Shown here piece by piece: positions 47,822 through 58,300 of a stretch of 64,000 nt of DNA. Origin of the DNA: Chryseotalea sanaruensis (lineage in GTDB: Bacteria > Bacteroidota > Bacteroidia > Cytophagales > Cyclobacteriaceae). The notes beneath the pieces are model-generated. The model saw only the letters and a list, made by a program, of their open reading frames with translations. It searched no databases and was not told the origin of the DNA. The DNA lies in assembly GCF_003990915.1 (NCBI RefSeq), contig NZ_BHXQ01000006.1:124001-188000 (forward strand), read 5' to 3'. Every line of letters begins with the position of its first letter. Positions within the stretch are counted from its first letter, which is position 1. The position numbers and the translations under genes are program-made.

Positions 47822-49474
47822 TCATTCAAACTTCAATCGTTTGAAATGGTTGATTAAGCCATTCGTTGAACCATCATGAGAGTCAATTTCTCCTGGATGC
47901 GTAAGTTCAGGAAGAATTTTTTTAGCCAATACTTTTCCTAATTCAACACCCCACTGATCGAAACTGAAGACATTCCAGATAATACCTTGAACAAAAATTT
48001 TATGTTCGTACAAGGCAATAAGTGATCCTAGCGTTTGAGGTGTTATTTGTTTTACCAATAGTGTATTCGTTGGTTTATTTCCTTCAAATACCCTAAAGGG
48101 TGCATGGAATGAAATCTCATCAGCACTCATGCCCTGTTTCTTTAATTCAGCAACAACCTCATCATATGTTTTGCCATGCATAAGGGCTTCCGGCTGAGCA
48201 AAAAAGTTTGACAGCAATTTATCATGATGATCACCAATAGGATTATGACTAAAGGCGGGTGCAATAAAATCACAAGGTGTAAGCTTAGTGCCTTGGTGAA
48301 TCAATTGATAAAATGCGTGTTGCCCGTTTGTCCCTGGTTCACCCCAAATAATTGGACCTGTTTGGTAAGTAACTGGCTCACCGTTGCGATCTACAGACTT
48401 GCCATTGCTTTCCATATTGCCTTGCTGAAAGTACGCAGCAAAACGATGCAGGTATTGATCGTAAGGGAGAATTGCTTCTGAAGCGGCACCATAAAAATTA
48501 TTGTACCAGATGCCTATGAGTGCAAGTAACACGGGCATATTTTTTTCATAGCTGGCAGTTTTGAAATGCTCATCCATTTCATGTGCACCTTGCAACAGTT
48601 GTTCAAAGTTTTTGAAGCCAATAGTACAAGCTATGCTTAAGCCAATGGATGACCACAACGAATAACGGCCACCTACCCAATCCCAGAACACAAACATGTT
48701 GGCAGGATCAATACCAAATTTTACAACCTCCTGTTCATTGGTTGATACTGCTACAAAATGTTTAGATACAGCACTCGCATCTTTTGTTTTATCAATAAAC
48801 CAACTACGTGCGCTTTCCGCATTAGTCATTGTTTCTTGAGTAGTAAATGTTTTCGAGGCAATGATAAATAAAGTCGTTTCCGGATTTACTTTCTTAAGAG
48901 TTTCGGCCATATGTGTACCATCCACATTCGAAACAAAGTGTGGAGTAATTCCCTGCCAATATGGTTTTAGCGCTTCAGTTACCATAAGCGGCCCTAAATC
49001 CGAACCACCAATACCAATGTTTACAATATCTGTAATACGCTTCCCAGTGTAACCTGTGTGCGATCCGTCTAACAGTCTTGTTGAAAAATGCTGCATTTGT
49101 TCCAGTGCTTTATTCACTAGCGGCATAACATCTTCACCATCAACAAGTATAGGGGTGTTAGTTCGGTTGCGGAGTGCTATATGTAGTACTGAGCGTCCTT
49201 CGGTTTGGTTAATAACCTTACCCGTAAACATAGCCTGAATAGCGGGTGCTAATTCCGTTTCAGCTGCGAGTTCAGTAAGTAATTGTATGGTTTCTTCGGT
49301 AATTAAATTTTTTGAATAGTCTAGCAGAATATCATTCAATGTTAAACTGAATTTTGAAAAGCGATCAGGATCTTCTGCAAATAATTCGCGCAGGTGTGTG
49401 GCCTGCATCATCATAAAATGAATTTCAAGTTTTCGCCAGGCGCTTGTGTCTGTAGGGTTGATAGCTGGTAGCAT
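47822..49474 (-). CDS. pgi: Glucose-6-phosphate isomerase
   Basis: The 550-residue enzyme interconverts glucose 6-phosphate and fructose 6-phosphate. The family signatures are visible: [18 protein letters not shown] (about 154-171), [14 protein letters not shown], the catalytic [13 protein letters not shown] (about 208-220), [12 protein letters not shown] (about 270-281) and the C-terminal [10 protein letters not shown]. It is the first gene of the pgi-pfkA-glk run. Confidence 0.97.
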   Translation of the reverse strand: MLPAINPTDTSAWRKLEIHFMMMQATHLRELFAEDPDRFSKFSLTLNDILLDYSKNLITEETIQLLTELAAETELAPAIQAMFTGKVINQTEGRSVLHIALRNRTNTPILVDGEDVMPLVNKALEQMQHFSTRLLDGSHTGYTGKRITDIVNIGIGGSDLGPLMVTEALKPYWQGITPHFVSNVDGTHMAETLKKVNPETTLFIIASKTFTTQETMTNAESARSWFIDKTKDASAVSKHFVAVSTNEQEVVKFGIDPANMFVFWDWVGGRYSLWSSIGLSIACTIGFKNFEQLLQGAHEMDEHFKTASYEKNMPVLLALIGIWYNNFYGAASEAILPYDQYLHRFAAYFQQGNMESNGKSVDRNGEPVTYQTGPIIWGEPGTNGQHAFYQLIHQGTKLTPCDFIAPAFSHNPIGDHHDKLLSNFFAQPEALMHGKTYDEVVAELKKQGMSADEISFHAPFRVFEGNKPTNTLLVKQITPQTLGSLIALYEHKIFVQGIIWNVFSFDQWGVELGKVLAKKILPELTHPGEIDSHDGSTNGLINHFKRLKFE

Positions 49475-49657
49475 GATTAATTTTTAATTGACAGGTGCTA
49501 AATTAGAATTAAAGTATCGTATTTAATGAAAACTGCTGAAATCTTACCGCAAACGTTATCGCTAGAATACGAGTAATTGTAGAATTAATTAGATGGTATA
49601 GTAACTTGCCAAGTTATATGGACACAAGGAATAGTGAAAGTTAATAGTTGCTAAAAC

Positions 49658-50482
49658 TTAGCGTCTTTTTTTCACTGACTTTCGTTTCATTTCTTTATCC
49701 TTATTACTCTTACCCATTTTCCCTTCTTTGATATTGAATTCAAAAATGTAGGCAGCACTTAAGGTTAAAAATTTTTCGTTAGCGCGGAGGTTATCTGAAA
49801 AACCTAGTGTTCTCCATTGGGCGCTATTAGTATCTCCATAAAAAGTATGACCAGATGTAAAGCGAAGTTCAGTCATAATTTTTTGTTTACGTCTTAGTGG
49901 TGCTACAAAGCCAACACCAATATCTACTCCAAAAAGCCAGCGATTAATATCAGAGTAGTACATCTTATCGAAATCAGCGCCAGTACCGGGAGGTTGAACT
50001 GGCATAGGGTCAAACACAATTTTATAGTCTTGAAATTTTGTTGTGCCAATTTTTCCTTTGCCGCCCATCCAATAACTGATATGTGGGCCAACATTGATAA
50101 ACCATTTGGAAGGAATGTTTTGTTTTAGTTGAAATGGAAATGATTTACGAAGTAACATAGAGGCATCAGCAAAATAGTATGTCGATATGTTTGTCCAGGT
50201 ATCATCATTCGAAAGTATTCTTCTTCCACGTTGTGATAAACCTCCTTCAACAACAAAATAATAATTGTCCTTAAGCGGAAAACTAATTAGACCACCACCT
50301 CCATAACCAAATTTTAGTTGTTGTGAGAACGCTTCTCTGTCGAATTTATCTGCGATAACAGAGAGAGACATAATTGGGCCAGCCTTTACACCTAGCGAAA
50401 ATTCCTGGGCATTAACCGCTAAACAAACAATTAGGTTAACGCTAAAAAATAGAATTAGAATAAATGGTGTATGTTGCTTCAT
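49658..50482 (-). CDS. Outer-membrane beta-barrel protein with a basic tail
   Basis: The 274-residue product has a signal peptide (about 1-25, cleavage after VNAQ) and a small barrel of the PorT/porin-like type (FSLGVKAGPIMSLSV at the N-terminus, strands such as YYFVVEGGLSQRGRRI, WFINVGPHISYWMGG, LFGVDIGVGFVAPL and FLTLSAAYIFEF). The C-terminus adds a Lys/Arg-rich tail (about 250-274) that lies beyond the last strand and so probably faces the periplasm. It is divergent from the SprF-like operon across 132 bases; a T9SS-related role is an inference from that position only. Confidence 0.8.
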   Translation of the reverse strand: MKQHTPFILILFFSVNLIVCLAVNAQEFSLGVKAGPIMSLSVIADKFDREAFSQQLKFGYGGGGLISFPLKDNYYFVVEGGLSQRGRRILSNDDTWTNISTYYFADASMLLRKSFPFQLKQNIPSKWFINVGPHISYWMGGKGKIGTTKFQDYKIVFDPMPVQPPGTGADFDKMYYSDINRWLFGVDIGVGFVAPLRRKQKIMTELRFTSGHTFYGDTNSAQWRTLGFSDNLRANEKFLTLSAAYIFEFNIKEGKMGKSNKDKEMKRKSVKKRR

Positions 50483-50579
50483 GAAAAAGTGCGTTCTTAG
50501 GACGATATCAGGTTTAGGCTAGACGTTGTTGTAAGGGGTTCTTGTTAGATCTTGTAAAGTAAAGTTGTTGAAACTTAAC

Positions 50580-50587
50580 TAAATTTG
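50580..50587 (+). promoter_or_regulatory. Candidate -7 element of the SprF-like/adhesin operon
   Basis: TAAATTTG is a perfect TAnnTTTG match, 27 bases upstream of the ATG at 50615. Confidence 0.4.
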
Positions 50588-50614
50588 ATAGATTAAACAT
50601 TTTAAAGGTTATTA

Positions 50615-52387
50615 ATGAACGTAATCAAACTACTTTTCATATTAATCATTCTAAGTATAGGTAAGAGTTCATTGGGTCAGAACAATGCCAATTTTACCCA
50701 ATTTTTTGTTAATCCCTACGCCCTCAACCCATCATTTGCTGGTGCTGATGGGCAAAAGGTTTTATCCTTGGCCTATCGAAAGCAATGGTTGGGATTTAAC
50801 GAGTCTCCATCTGCAATAAACCTCAGCTATCATTCACCTGCAAAAGCAGGGCTAAACGTTGGTTTTTTGCTTAATAACGAAACCCGTGGTTTACTTAGCC
50901 ATACCGGTTTTATGGGATCGGTTGCTTATGAGTTAGATTTTGGGGATCACCGTTATATCAGATTCGGCCTTTCAACCGGGGCTGCCATGAATAAAATCGA
51001 TCTTAATAAACTGGATGATAACTTAATTACAGATCCGGCTCTGGCTAATGCCCTTGATAATAATTTCACATTGTTGGGTAACGCGGGTGTATCCTTCCAT
51101 TTGAAGAATACTCACATTGGATTTGTGTTGCCAAGTTTATTTGCTCCCACCTACGTTAGCACTAAAAGCTTTACTGTTGAGGAGGTTAAACCCCTGCAAG
51201 CCTTGATTGTGCATGCCAGTAACCGCTTTTATTTTTCAAATTACAAACATGTATTTGAACCCTATTTAGTCTACAGAATAAACAGTGGATTGCCTGCACA
51301 ATTGGAAGCTGCCGCTGTCGTCCACCTCAACCATACAATATGGTTTGGCACTTCATATAAACAGGATTTTGGTGTTTCTGCCTTAGGAGGTATTAAACTG
51401 AATAAATTACTGGCTTTGGGTGCATCTTTTTCTTTCAACAATATGGGAGCAAGCGACTTGAGTAGTCCCTCATTCGAGCTGCAAATGAGCTACTTACTCG
51501 GGCCTAAATTGAAAAATCTGGAAGTGTATTCTTTTGTTTCAACCACCAAACCCAAATTCATAAGGAAGACTACTTCACAGTTAGCCGCAGAGAAGCGGAA
51601 AAGGGAAGAATTAGCACGTAAAAACAAGGAGGAGGCACTGGCAAAAAAACAAGCGCAAGAGGCATTAGCGCAAAAACAAGCCGCTGAAAAAGAGGCCAGA
51701 CGTAAGGAAGAACTTGCGAAGAAAGATGCGGAGGCCAAAGAAGCGCTTGCTAAAAAACAAACTGAAGAAGCACTGGCTTTAAAGGAAGCTGAAGAAAAAA
51801 GACAACAAGAACTAGCCAAGCAGGCCGCTGATGAGGCTAAAAGGCAAGAAGCCCTGACAGCTAATGTTGAACCAGTAAAGCAACCAGAGCCTGTAAATAT
51901 AAAGCCGGAGCCCATAAAAATTGACTCTTTGCCTAAACAGCAAATTGGTGGTCCAAGACTGCGTCAAGAGGCTGTAGCCACTATTGTTACCCCGCCACCA
52001 CATGAAGATGAGCATGGTGAAGCAGAACGTATTACACGCCTTGATTTACATGATGAAAACCCCACAGAACACCATGAGGAAGATCCGGCAACACAACCCC
52101 ATGCCGAAAGACATGAATTTGTGCAAAAAGGTGGACATCAAGACGAACTGGATTATGGGGATTACATCGTTGTGGGCGTGTTTAAATCAGATGCTAATGC
52201 AAAGCATTTCTCAGAAGGATTGGCTAATTTGAAGTTTAGCGCTGATTATGGCCATTTAACGCTTAAAAACCTGTGGTATGTTTACCTTTTGAAGACAGAA
52301 TCTATAGACATAGCAAGAGCAGAAAGGGACAGATACAGGAAGATGAAAATGTTTAGAGATGCCTGGTTGTTAACTGTACACGATTAG
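50615..52387 (+). CDS. PorP/SprF-family protein fused to coiled coil and SPOR-like domain
   Basis: The 590-residue product has a signal peptide (about 1-21) and a PorP/SprF outer-membrane barrel (about 22-305; NFTQFFVNPYALNPSFAGAD, SLAYRKQWLGF, SFNNMG, FELQMSYLLG). Normal family members end there. This one adds an Ala/Lys/Glu coiled coil (about 311-414), a Pro-rich then His/Asp/Glu-rich linker (about 415-512; eight His in about 57 residues) and a C-terminal domain (about 513-590, YIVVGVFKSDANAKHF to MFRDAWLLTV) that resembles SPOR, a denuded-peptidoglycan-binding fold. SprF proteins help export or anchor T9SS type B adhesins, and two follow directly, the first after three bases. Confidence 0.85.
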   Translation: MNVIKLLFILIILSIGKSSLGQNNANFTQFFVNPYALNPSFAGADGQKVLSLAYRKQWLGFNESPSAINLSYHSPAKAGLNVGFLLNNETRGLLSHTGFMGSVAYELDFGDHRYIRFGLSTGAAMNKIDLNKLDDNLITDPALANALDNNFTLLGNAGVSFHLKNTHIGFVLPSLFAPTYVSTKSFTVEEVKPLQALIVHASNRFYFSNYKHVFEPYLVYRINSGLPAQLEAAAVVHLNHTIWFGTSYKQDFGVSALGGIKLNKLLALGASFSFNNMGASDLSSPSFELQMSYLLGPKLKNLEVYSFVSTTKPKFIRKTTSQLAAEKRKREELARKNKEEALAKKQAQEALAQKQAAEKEARRKEELAKKDAEAKEALAKKQTEEALALKEAEEKRQQELAKQAADEAKRQEALTANVEPVKQPEPVNIKPEPIKIDSLPKQQIGGPRLRQEAVATIVTPPPHEDEHGEAERITRLDLHDENPTEHHEEDPATQPHAERHEFVQKGGHQDELDYGDYIVVGVFKSDANAKHFSEGLANLKFSADYGHLTLKNLWYVYLLKTESIDIARAERDRYRKMKMFRDAWLLTVHD

Positions 52388-52390
52388 AAG

Positions 52391-55360
52391 ATGAGGATTT
52401 TTTTTATTTACAATTTTATTGTCTTGGTTTTTGCAACGTCTGCCTATGCGCAAATTCCAGTTATTTCCAGCGTAGAGCCAGGGCAAGACTTTCCTGGTAA
52501 TACTGTAATTATCACGGGAAGTGGTTTCGGTAATAATGCAGCGTCACTAAGGGTATTTTTCGATCATGTACAAGGCGCTATTGTCAGTGCCAGCGATGTT
52601 GCCATAGAAGTAACCGTTCCACCACAGGCGCGTTACGAAAACATTGAAGTAATCAATGTTACGACACGGCTTTCAGCCAAATCACGCCTAAAGTTTTTAC
52701 CATCTTTTAATGGTGCTGCGTTCGATCCCTCAAAGTTTCAGTCGCAAATTATTTCAAGTAATACAGTGCCGGTGTTCGACATGTGCTCATGCGATTTAGA
52801 TGGAGATGGTAAACCGGATTTAGCGGGAACAAAAAACGTGGCTGGTACAGACCTGATTATTTTACATAATAAAAGCACCATTGGAACGCCTGCTTTTGAC
52901 CGTTATGATAAGACTAATTTACCCGCACTTGATATTAATCAGTCAACAGAAAACATTGCTTGCGGTGATCTGAATGGCGATGGTAAACCAGATCTGATTG
53001 CATCAAGAGGAGGTGCCTCTGCCAATAGTTTTTATATTTTTAGAAATACAAGTGCAGCTACTCCTGCTTTTGCAGCACCAATAGAAGTTTTTTTAAATGC
53101 CGGACAAACCTTAAGACAAATAGAAATACGCGATTTGAATGGTGACGGCAAACCAGAATTGATTATTGCAAATTCAGCTAACTCAGGGTTTCTATATGTA
53201 ATAGAAAACCAAAGTAGTGGTGGAAATATAGTTTTTAATACGGCAAACCCAATACAAGTGCCTGTTGTGGGCGCGCCAAATACATTAGCACTTGAAGTTC
53301 AGGATTTCGACAACGATGGAAGACCAGATATTATAGCCAGTCAAAACCAGGGATCGAACTTATTTTTCATTAAAAATTTAAGTGGAACTTCACTCTCTTT
53401 TGCCCCGGCTACAACCGTTCACTTACTGGGTACTTTCAATGATATTAGTTCTGGTGATTTTAATAAAGATGGTAAGCTGGATATTGCCGTAACCAGTGTT
53501 TTTGGAACGCAATCATTTGTGTTGCTTAATAAATCTGAAGCGGGCTCAACACCCTTTCCTTCAACAGTTTCAGTTCCAGCTGAATCTATTACCTTAATTA
53601 CAGCCGGTGGACCTTTTGGCGTTGAAATTGAAGATCTAAACGGTGACGGCTTCCCTGATGTGATCATTAACAACCGGGGTAATACTAACATCAGTATCTT
53701 CCTGCATAATAAAAATTTGACAACGCCTGGCTTTACAACAGCACCCATCAATGCTGGTAAAAATGGTTGGTTTAGCAGGGTCGGTGATTTTGATGGTGAT
53801 GCAAAACCAGATATTGTTTTTACTCAGGCAGTTACTACCGGCCCTAACACTATTACGATTTTAAGAAATTCAAATTGTCATCAACCATTTATTACGAATG
53901 TGGCGCCTATAAAAATTTGCCCTGGCCAAACCGTAACACTTGAAGCCATTAAACTACCCGGTATTACTTATGAGTGGAAAAAAGATGGTGTTAATTTCAA
54001 AGGTCCGGGAGCAGATGCTTTCGCTGATGTTACGCTTGCCGGTAGCTATACCGTTGAAGCTATAGGTGAAGCTGCGGCCTGTGCACTTACTTCAGTTGCC
54101 TTTGTTGTTGAATCGGGCTCTGGTTCTATTCCAACCGATGCTTCAATAAATCCCATTACCTCTGCGTGTCCGGGTGCCGACTTAACCATTACCGCAGTAT
54201 CTCAAATAGGTGCTTCGTATTTGTGGACTGGACCAAATGGCTTCACTTCAGAAACAGCAGTGCCACAGCTTGTCATACCTGATGTGGACGCAAGTAATGC
54301 AGGTATTTATACATTAAAATTAAAGATTGGTGATTGTATAGGTGAAGAAGACACAGAACAGGCAGCCATTGTAGATGTAGGCAATGTAAATATTGGAAGC
54401 AATGTAACAGGCCAGGTTTGCGAAGGAAGTCCGGTAACGCTAAATGTAAATGCTTTAGCAGGCAGAACTTACCAATGGATAAAAGATGGAGCAGATATTG
54501 GCGGGCAAACATCAACGACCTTAGATGTAACACAGGCAGGCGTCTATAAACTAAGAGTAACTTTTAGTGGATGCACAGAAGAGACTGATGATTTTCCGGT
54601 ATCTTTCTTTACACAACCTGTAGCGGATTTTACTGCTCCAGTATCGATATGCATTAATGAGGTAATAAATTTTATCAATAACTCAACAGTTGATAATACA
54701 GCCACCGTGGAGTTTGCCTGGGATTTCGGAGATGGTAATACAAGTACAGAACAATCACCTACACATACCTATACTAGCGTGCCGACACAAAACCCTTCAC
54801 TGAGCATATCCTATGCAGGCGTTGCATCCTGTACCAGTACCATTGATAAAATAATCGCTGTCAATGCACCAATACAACCGGAAATCACATCAGATGTTGC
54901 TGAGATTTGTCCAGGCGATGAAGCGGTTTTACGAGTTAATGATGGCTTCAGTAGTATTACGTGGAGCAACGGTGAAATAACGCAAGAGATAACCATAACT
55001 GAACCGGCTTTACTTTTTGTAACCACCATAGATGCTAATGGTTGTGAAGGAAGTGGCAGTTTGGAGATTACACAAGTAGCTGATTGCAGCGAGCCTGAAA
55101 TTATTATTCCTAATATGTTCTCGCCTAATGGTGATAATCAAAACGACAATTGGATTGTTGCGGGAATTGAGGGCATATCTGATTGCGAGATGAAAGTCTT
55201 TGATGAAAGAGGTATGCGTGTTTATGAAAAGAAAGGCTTCGAACCTACTGGTTGGGACGGAACCTTTAATGGAAAAATAGTTCCTTCTGGAACATATTAT
55301 TATGTATTTACCTGTCCTGGGCGAAAGGCCATGACAGGATCGGTTCTAATAGTGAAGTAA
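52391..55360 (+). CDS. Beta-propeller, Ig/PKD surface protein with CHU_C (T9SS type B) tail
   Basis: The 989-residue product has a signal peptide (1-20), an IPT/TIG domain (about 22-105, SVEPGQDFPGNTVIITGSGF), then seven FG-GAP repeats (about 134-470, of the type DLNGDGKPDLI), forming a likely Ca-binding beta-propeller. Two or three Ig-like domains follow (about 500-740, TYEWKKDGV, YQWIKDGADI), then a PKD domain (about 760-815, FAWDFGDGNT), a further Ig-like unit and the gliding-motility-associated C-terminal domain (about 905-989, NMFSPNGDNQNDNW to MTGSVLIVK). That tail sends it through type IX secretion. It is three bases behind the SprF-like gene and 11 bases before the giant adhesin. Confidence 0.93.
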   Translation: MRIFFIYNFIVLVFATSAYAQIPVISSVEPGQDFPGNTVIITGSGFGNNAASLRVFFDHVQGAIVSASDVAIEVTVPPQARYENIEVINVTTRLSAKSRLKFLPSFNGAAFDPSKFQSQIISSNTVPVFDMCSCDLDGDGKPDLAGTKNVAGTDLIILHNKSTIGTPAFDRYDKTNLPALDINQSTENIACGDLNGDGKPDLIASRGGASANSFYIFRNTSAATPAFAAPIEVFLNAGQTLRQIEIRDLNGDGKPELIIANSANSGFLYVIENQSSGGNIVFNTANPIQVPVVGAPNTLALEVQDFDNDGRPDIIASQNQGSNLFFIKNLSGTSLSFAPATTVHLLGTFNDISSGDFNKDGKLDIAVTSVFGTQSFVLLNKSEAGSTPFPSTVSVPAESITLITAGGPFGVEIEDLNGDGFPDVIINNRGNTNISIFLHNKNLTTPGFTTAPINAGKNGWFSRVGDFDGDAKPDIVFTQAVTTGPNTITILRNSNCHQPFITNVAPIKICPGQTVTLEAIKLPGITYEWKKDGVNFKGPGADAFADVTLAGSYTVEAIGEAAACALTSVAFVVESGSGSIPTDASINPITSACPGADLTITAVSQIGASYLWTGPNGFTSETAVPQLVIPDVDASNAGIYTLKLKIGDCIGEEDTEQAAIVDVGNVNIGSNVTGQVCEGSPVTLNVNALAGRTYQWIKDGADIGGQTSTTLDVTQAGVYKLRVTFSGCTEETDDFPVSFFTQPVADFTAPVSICINEVINFINNSTVDNTATVEFAWDFGDGNTSTEQSPTHTYTSVPTQNPSLSISYAGVASCTSTIDKIIAVNAPIQPEITSDVAEICPGDEAVLRVNDGFSSITWSNGEITQEITITEPALLFVTTIDANGCEGSGSLEITQVADCSEPEIIIPNMFSPNGDNQNDNWIVAGIEGISDCEMKVFDERGMRVYEKKGFEPTGWDGTFNGKIVPSGTYYYVFTCPGRKAMTGSVLIVK

Positions 55361-55371
55361 AGTCTTAAAAA

Positions 55372-58300
55372 ATGACGATGATTAACAGAAGAAGTAGCGA
55401 ACAAAAAGACCAACAATCCTCTCTTAAGTTAATATTTACATTTTTACTCTTTTTCACACTCAATTTTGCCCAAGCTCAGGTTGCAGAGGTACTCTGTAAC
55501 AATGGTAAGGACGATGATGGCGATGGTATAGCTGATTGCGCTGATGGAGACTGTCAGTTTGTAGCTACTATTGAAAGAGGTTGTAATTGCTATGACGGCA
55601 TCGACAACGATGGCGATGGCAAAATTGACCAAGCCGATCCGGAATGTGCTACTTATTATGGATTAACATTCGTAGGTGATGGTTCCAGTTGTGCCATTGT
55701 TCCCCCTGGGGCAAACACACCTTTTGTTGGTTTAGGTCTTCCAGTTACTTCTCAACAAAATACTGCTGATACACAATCTAAAGTAGCTGTGGGTGATGTG
55801 GATGGCGATGGTATACCCGATGCCATTATTACCTCCAAGTGGAATTCTGAAGTGCGTGTAGTGGCAACTACTAACGGGCAAGCTGACGGAACTGCTGCCG
55901 GTTTTGTTAAAGCTGATTACAACCTCAGTGGTAAGAAAAACGATTTTAAAGATATAGGATGTGGCACAGCTGATCGCTTATTATTTGAACATGAAGTACT
56001 CATCGCTGATATAGACAAAGATGGCATAGGTGAGATATTTACTGTAGTCAGCAACAGGGCTGGTAATCCCGAATCACCACCAACTTGTTTTTTCCTATAT
56101 GGATTTAAGTATGCGCCTGATAATCTAGTACCAATAGCTGGATACCCTGTATTTGCGGGAACAAACCGCCCAGGTATTTTTGGTATTGCCGATATGGATG
56201 GCGATGGAAAAGCTGAGGTTTATTTCAGAGATAGAATTTTTGCAGCAGAAAATGGCAAGCTCCTCGCGAGTGCAGGTGGCAAGCTGATGTCAAACACTGC
56301 CGATTGGGATGTGAATGTACCTTCAGCACCTGTTGCTGTAGACATTAAAAGTGCAGGGGCAGATGGTGGTGTTATGGAATTAGTAACAGGTCCACGCATT
56401 TACAAAATACCAAATTTAACTAATAGAACTCCTGCAGCTCCAGCATCGCTGACCTTATGGCGTGATATGAATACCATCGCTTTCGATGCGAATGGTGATG
56501 GTGCCAATGACCAGTATTTTGTTAAGTTGATGAACGACCCTGCAGAATATGGTATTGATACACATAGCGGTGCCAGTGTTGCAGACATTGACAAGGATGG
56601 TTTTGTAGATGTAGTGATGACAGGTGCACTCAATTCATCTGTCGGTAGAACAACAGTATTCTACTGGAATGTGCAAAAGAATACAATTTCAACTACCATG
56701 ACGCCCAACAGCACAGAGTTGGGCATATTACCTGCAGATACTGATAATTTTAATAACTATGCCAACGGTTGGATATGGGGAGCAGGTCGTGTAAACATTG
56801 GTGATGCTAATGGTGATGGTAAATTGGATTTGACTTTTATAGCCGGTTCACAACTCTATTGCGTTACTACTGATGGAGCAGGCACGGGTTTGCAAACCTT
56901 ATGGACGCAAAATCAGAAAGCTGTAACCGGTTCAATACCCCTCGGCTATAGAACCATTAATGACTCGCGCTCAGGCGTTTTGACAGTAACCATTTACGAT
57001 TTTGATAATGATGGTAGCCCTGAAATGGTTTACCGCGACTCGCAGGAATTAGCAGTAGTGGATGGTCCCACAGGTACTACCAAATTATGGTCAGCTATTT
57101 GTCAGTCGCACACGTATACAGAAGGTCCTGTTATTGCCGATGTTAATGGCGATGGCGCAACTGATATTTGCGTAACCTGTTTTACTTCTAATGCATTTAA
57201 TATTAATGCAGGCATTCAACAACAGGCACTAGGACAAGTACGACTATTTTTCTCTAATGGAAATGCCTGGATTCCGACAAGAAAAGTTTGGAATCAACCC
57301 GGTTATCAGGTGGTGAATGTTAATGATGACCTTACTTTACCTTTTCCACAACTTGACCCTGCTTTAGTATTTGGTACGGGCACATGTCCTAATGGTGTGC
57401 CCGGTCCGCAAACACCTTTTAACGTTTTCTTAAATCAGGTTCCCTTCTTAAGCTCAGATGGTTGTCCTGTTTTCCCATTACCTGACTTGGGTTTCTTTGG
57501 TGATACACCAGACCCAAATTGTACAGCTGATCCATCATTACCCGGTTGCGATACCGATGGCGATGGTGTTTATACACCTGCGGTAGAAGTTATACCCCCA
57601 ATTTGCGGTGACCTAAACATCAGAGTCAGGTTTAACATTGAGAACAGTGGTTATTTACCCATCACAGCAAACGTGCCGGTAAGCTTTTTCTCTAAAGATC
57701 CGCAAGATCCAACTACTACAGTTGCAGATCGTTTGTTGCAATCATCCCTACCCATTAACAATTTATTGGTAGGGGCAACGTACACATCGAATGAATTAAT
57801 CATCCCAGGGCCTGGTATTGTATTTACACTCTACATCGTATTGAATGATAATGGTTCTGTACTGCCCATCACTTTTGGTTCAGTTACCAACGACTGTACG
57901 ATTAGTAACAACATTTATTCTGTAGTAGTAACACCAGATCCCTTCGGAGCAAATGCTGAGATTATCAGGCAGAATGAAAAATGTGTCGCAGCCGATCCCA
58001 ATGTGGGCGAGCTAAAGGGGCACATCTATAAAGGAGATACTATTGCTGTCAATGAAATATTTGATTACAGTGATTATACTTTTCAATGGTATTATGGATC
58101 AGACACTTCCAATCCGGTACCTGATAATTTAGGTGGTAAAAACCTTACATTAAGTGGTCTTGATGCTGGTAGCTATACTTTTGTGGCCACCAATGTTTCT
58201 AAAGGTTGCGTTACAATTCCCTTCACCAGAGCAATAAATAATGTTATTGTGCTGCCAGAGGTAACTGTGTTAAACATCGTACCACAAACAACCTGTGCAC

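Noticed and set aside
49475..49657. Regulatory element in the spacer between pgi and the barrel gene
   Set aside because: AT-rich with no convincing repeat, hairpin or promoter match.
55372..55700. Reading the segment after the CHU_C protein as non-coding
   Set aside because: Codon-by-codon reading shows one frame open from 55372 to the window edge with a signal peptide and recognisable repeats.
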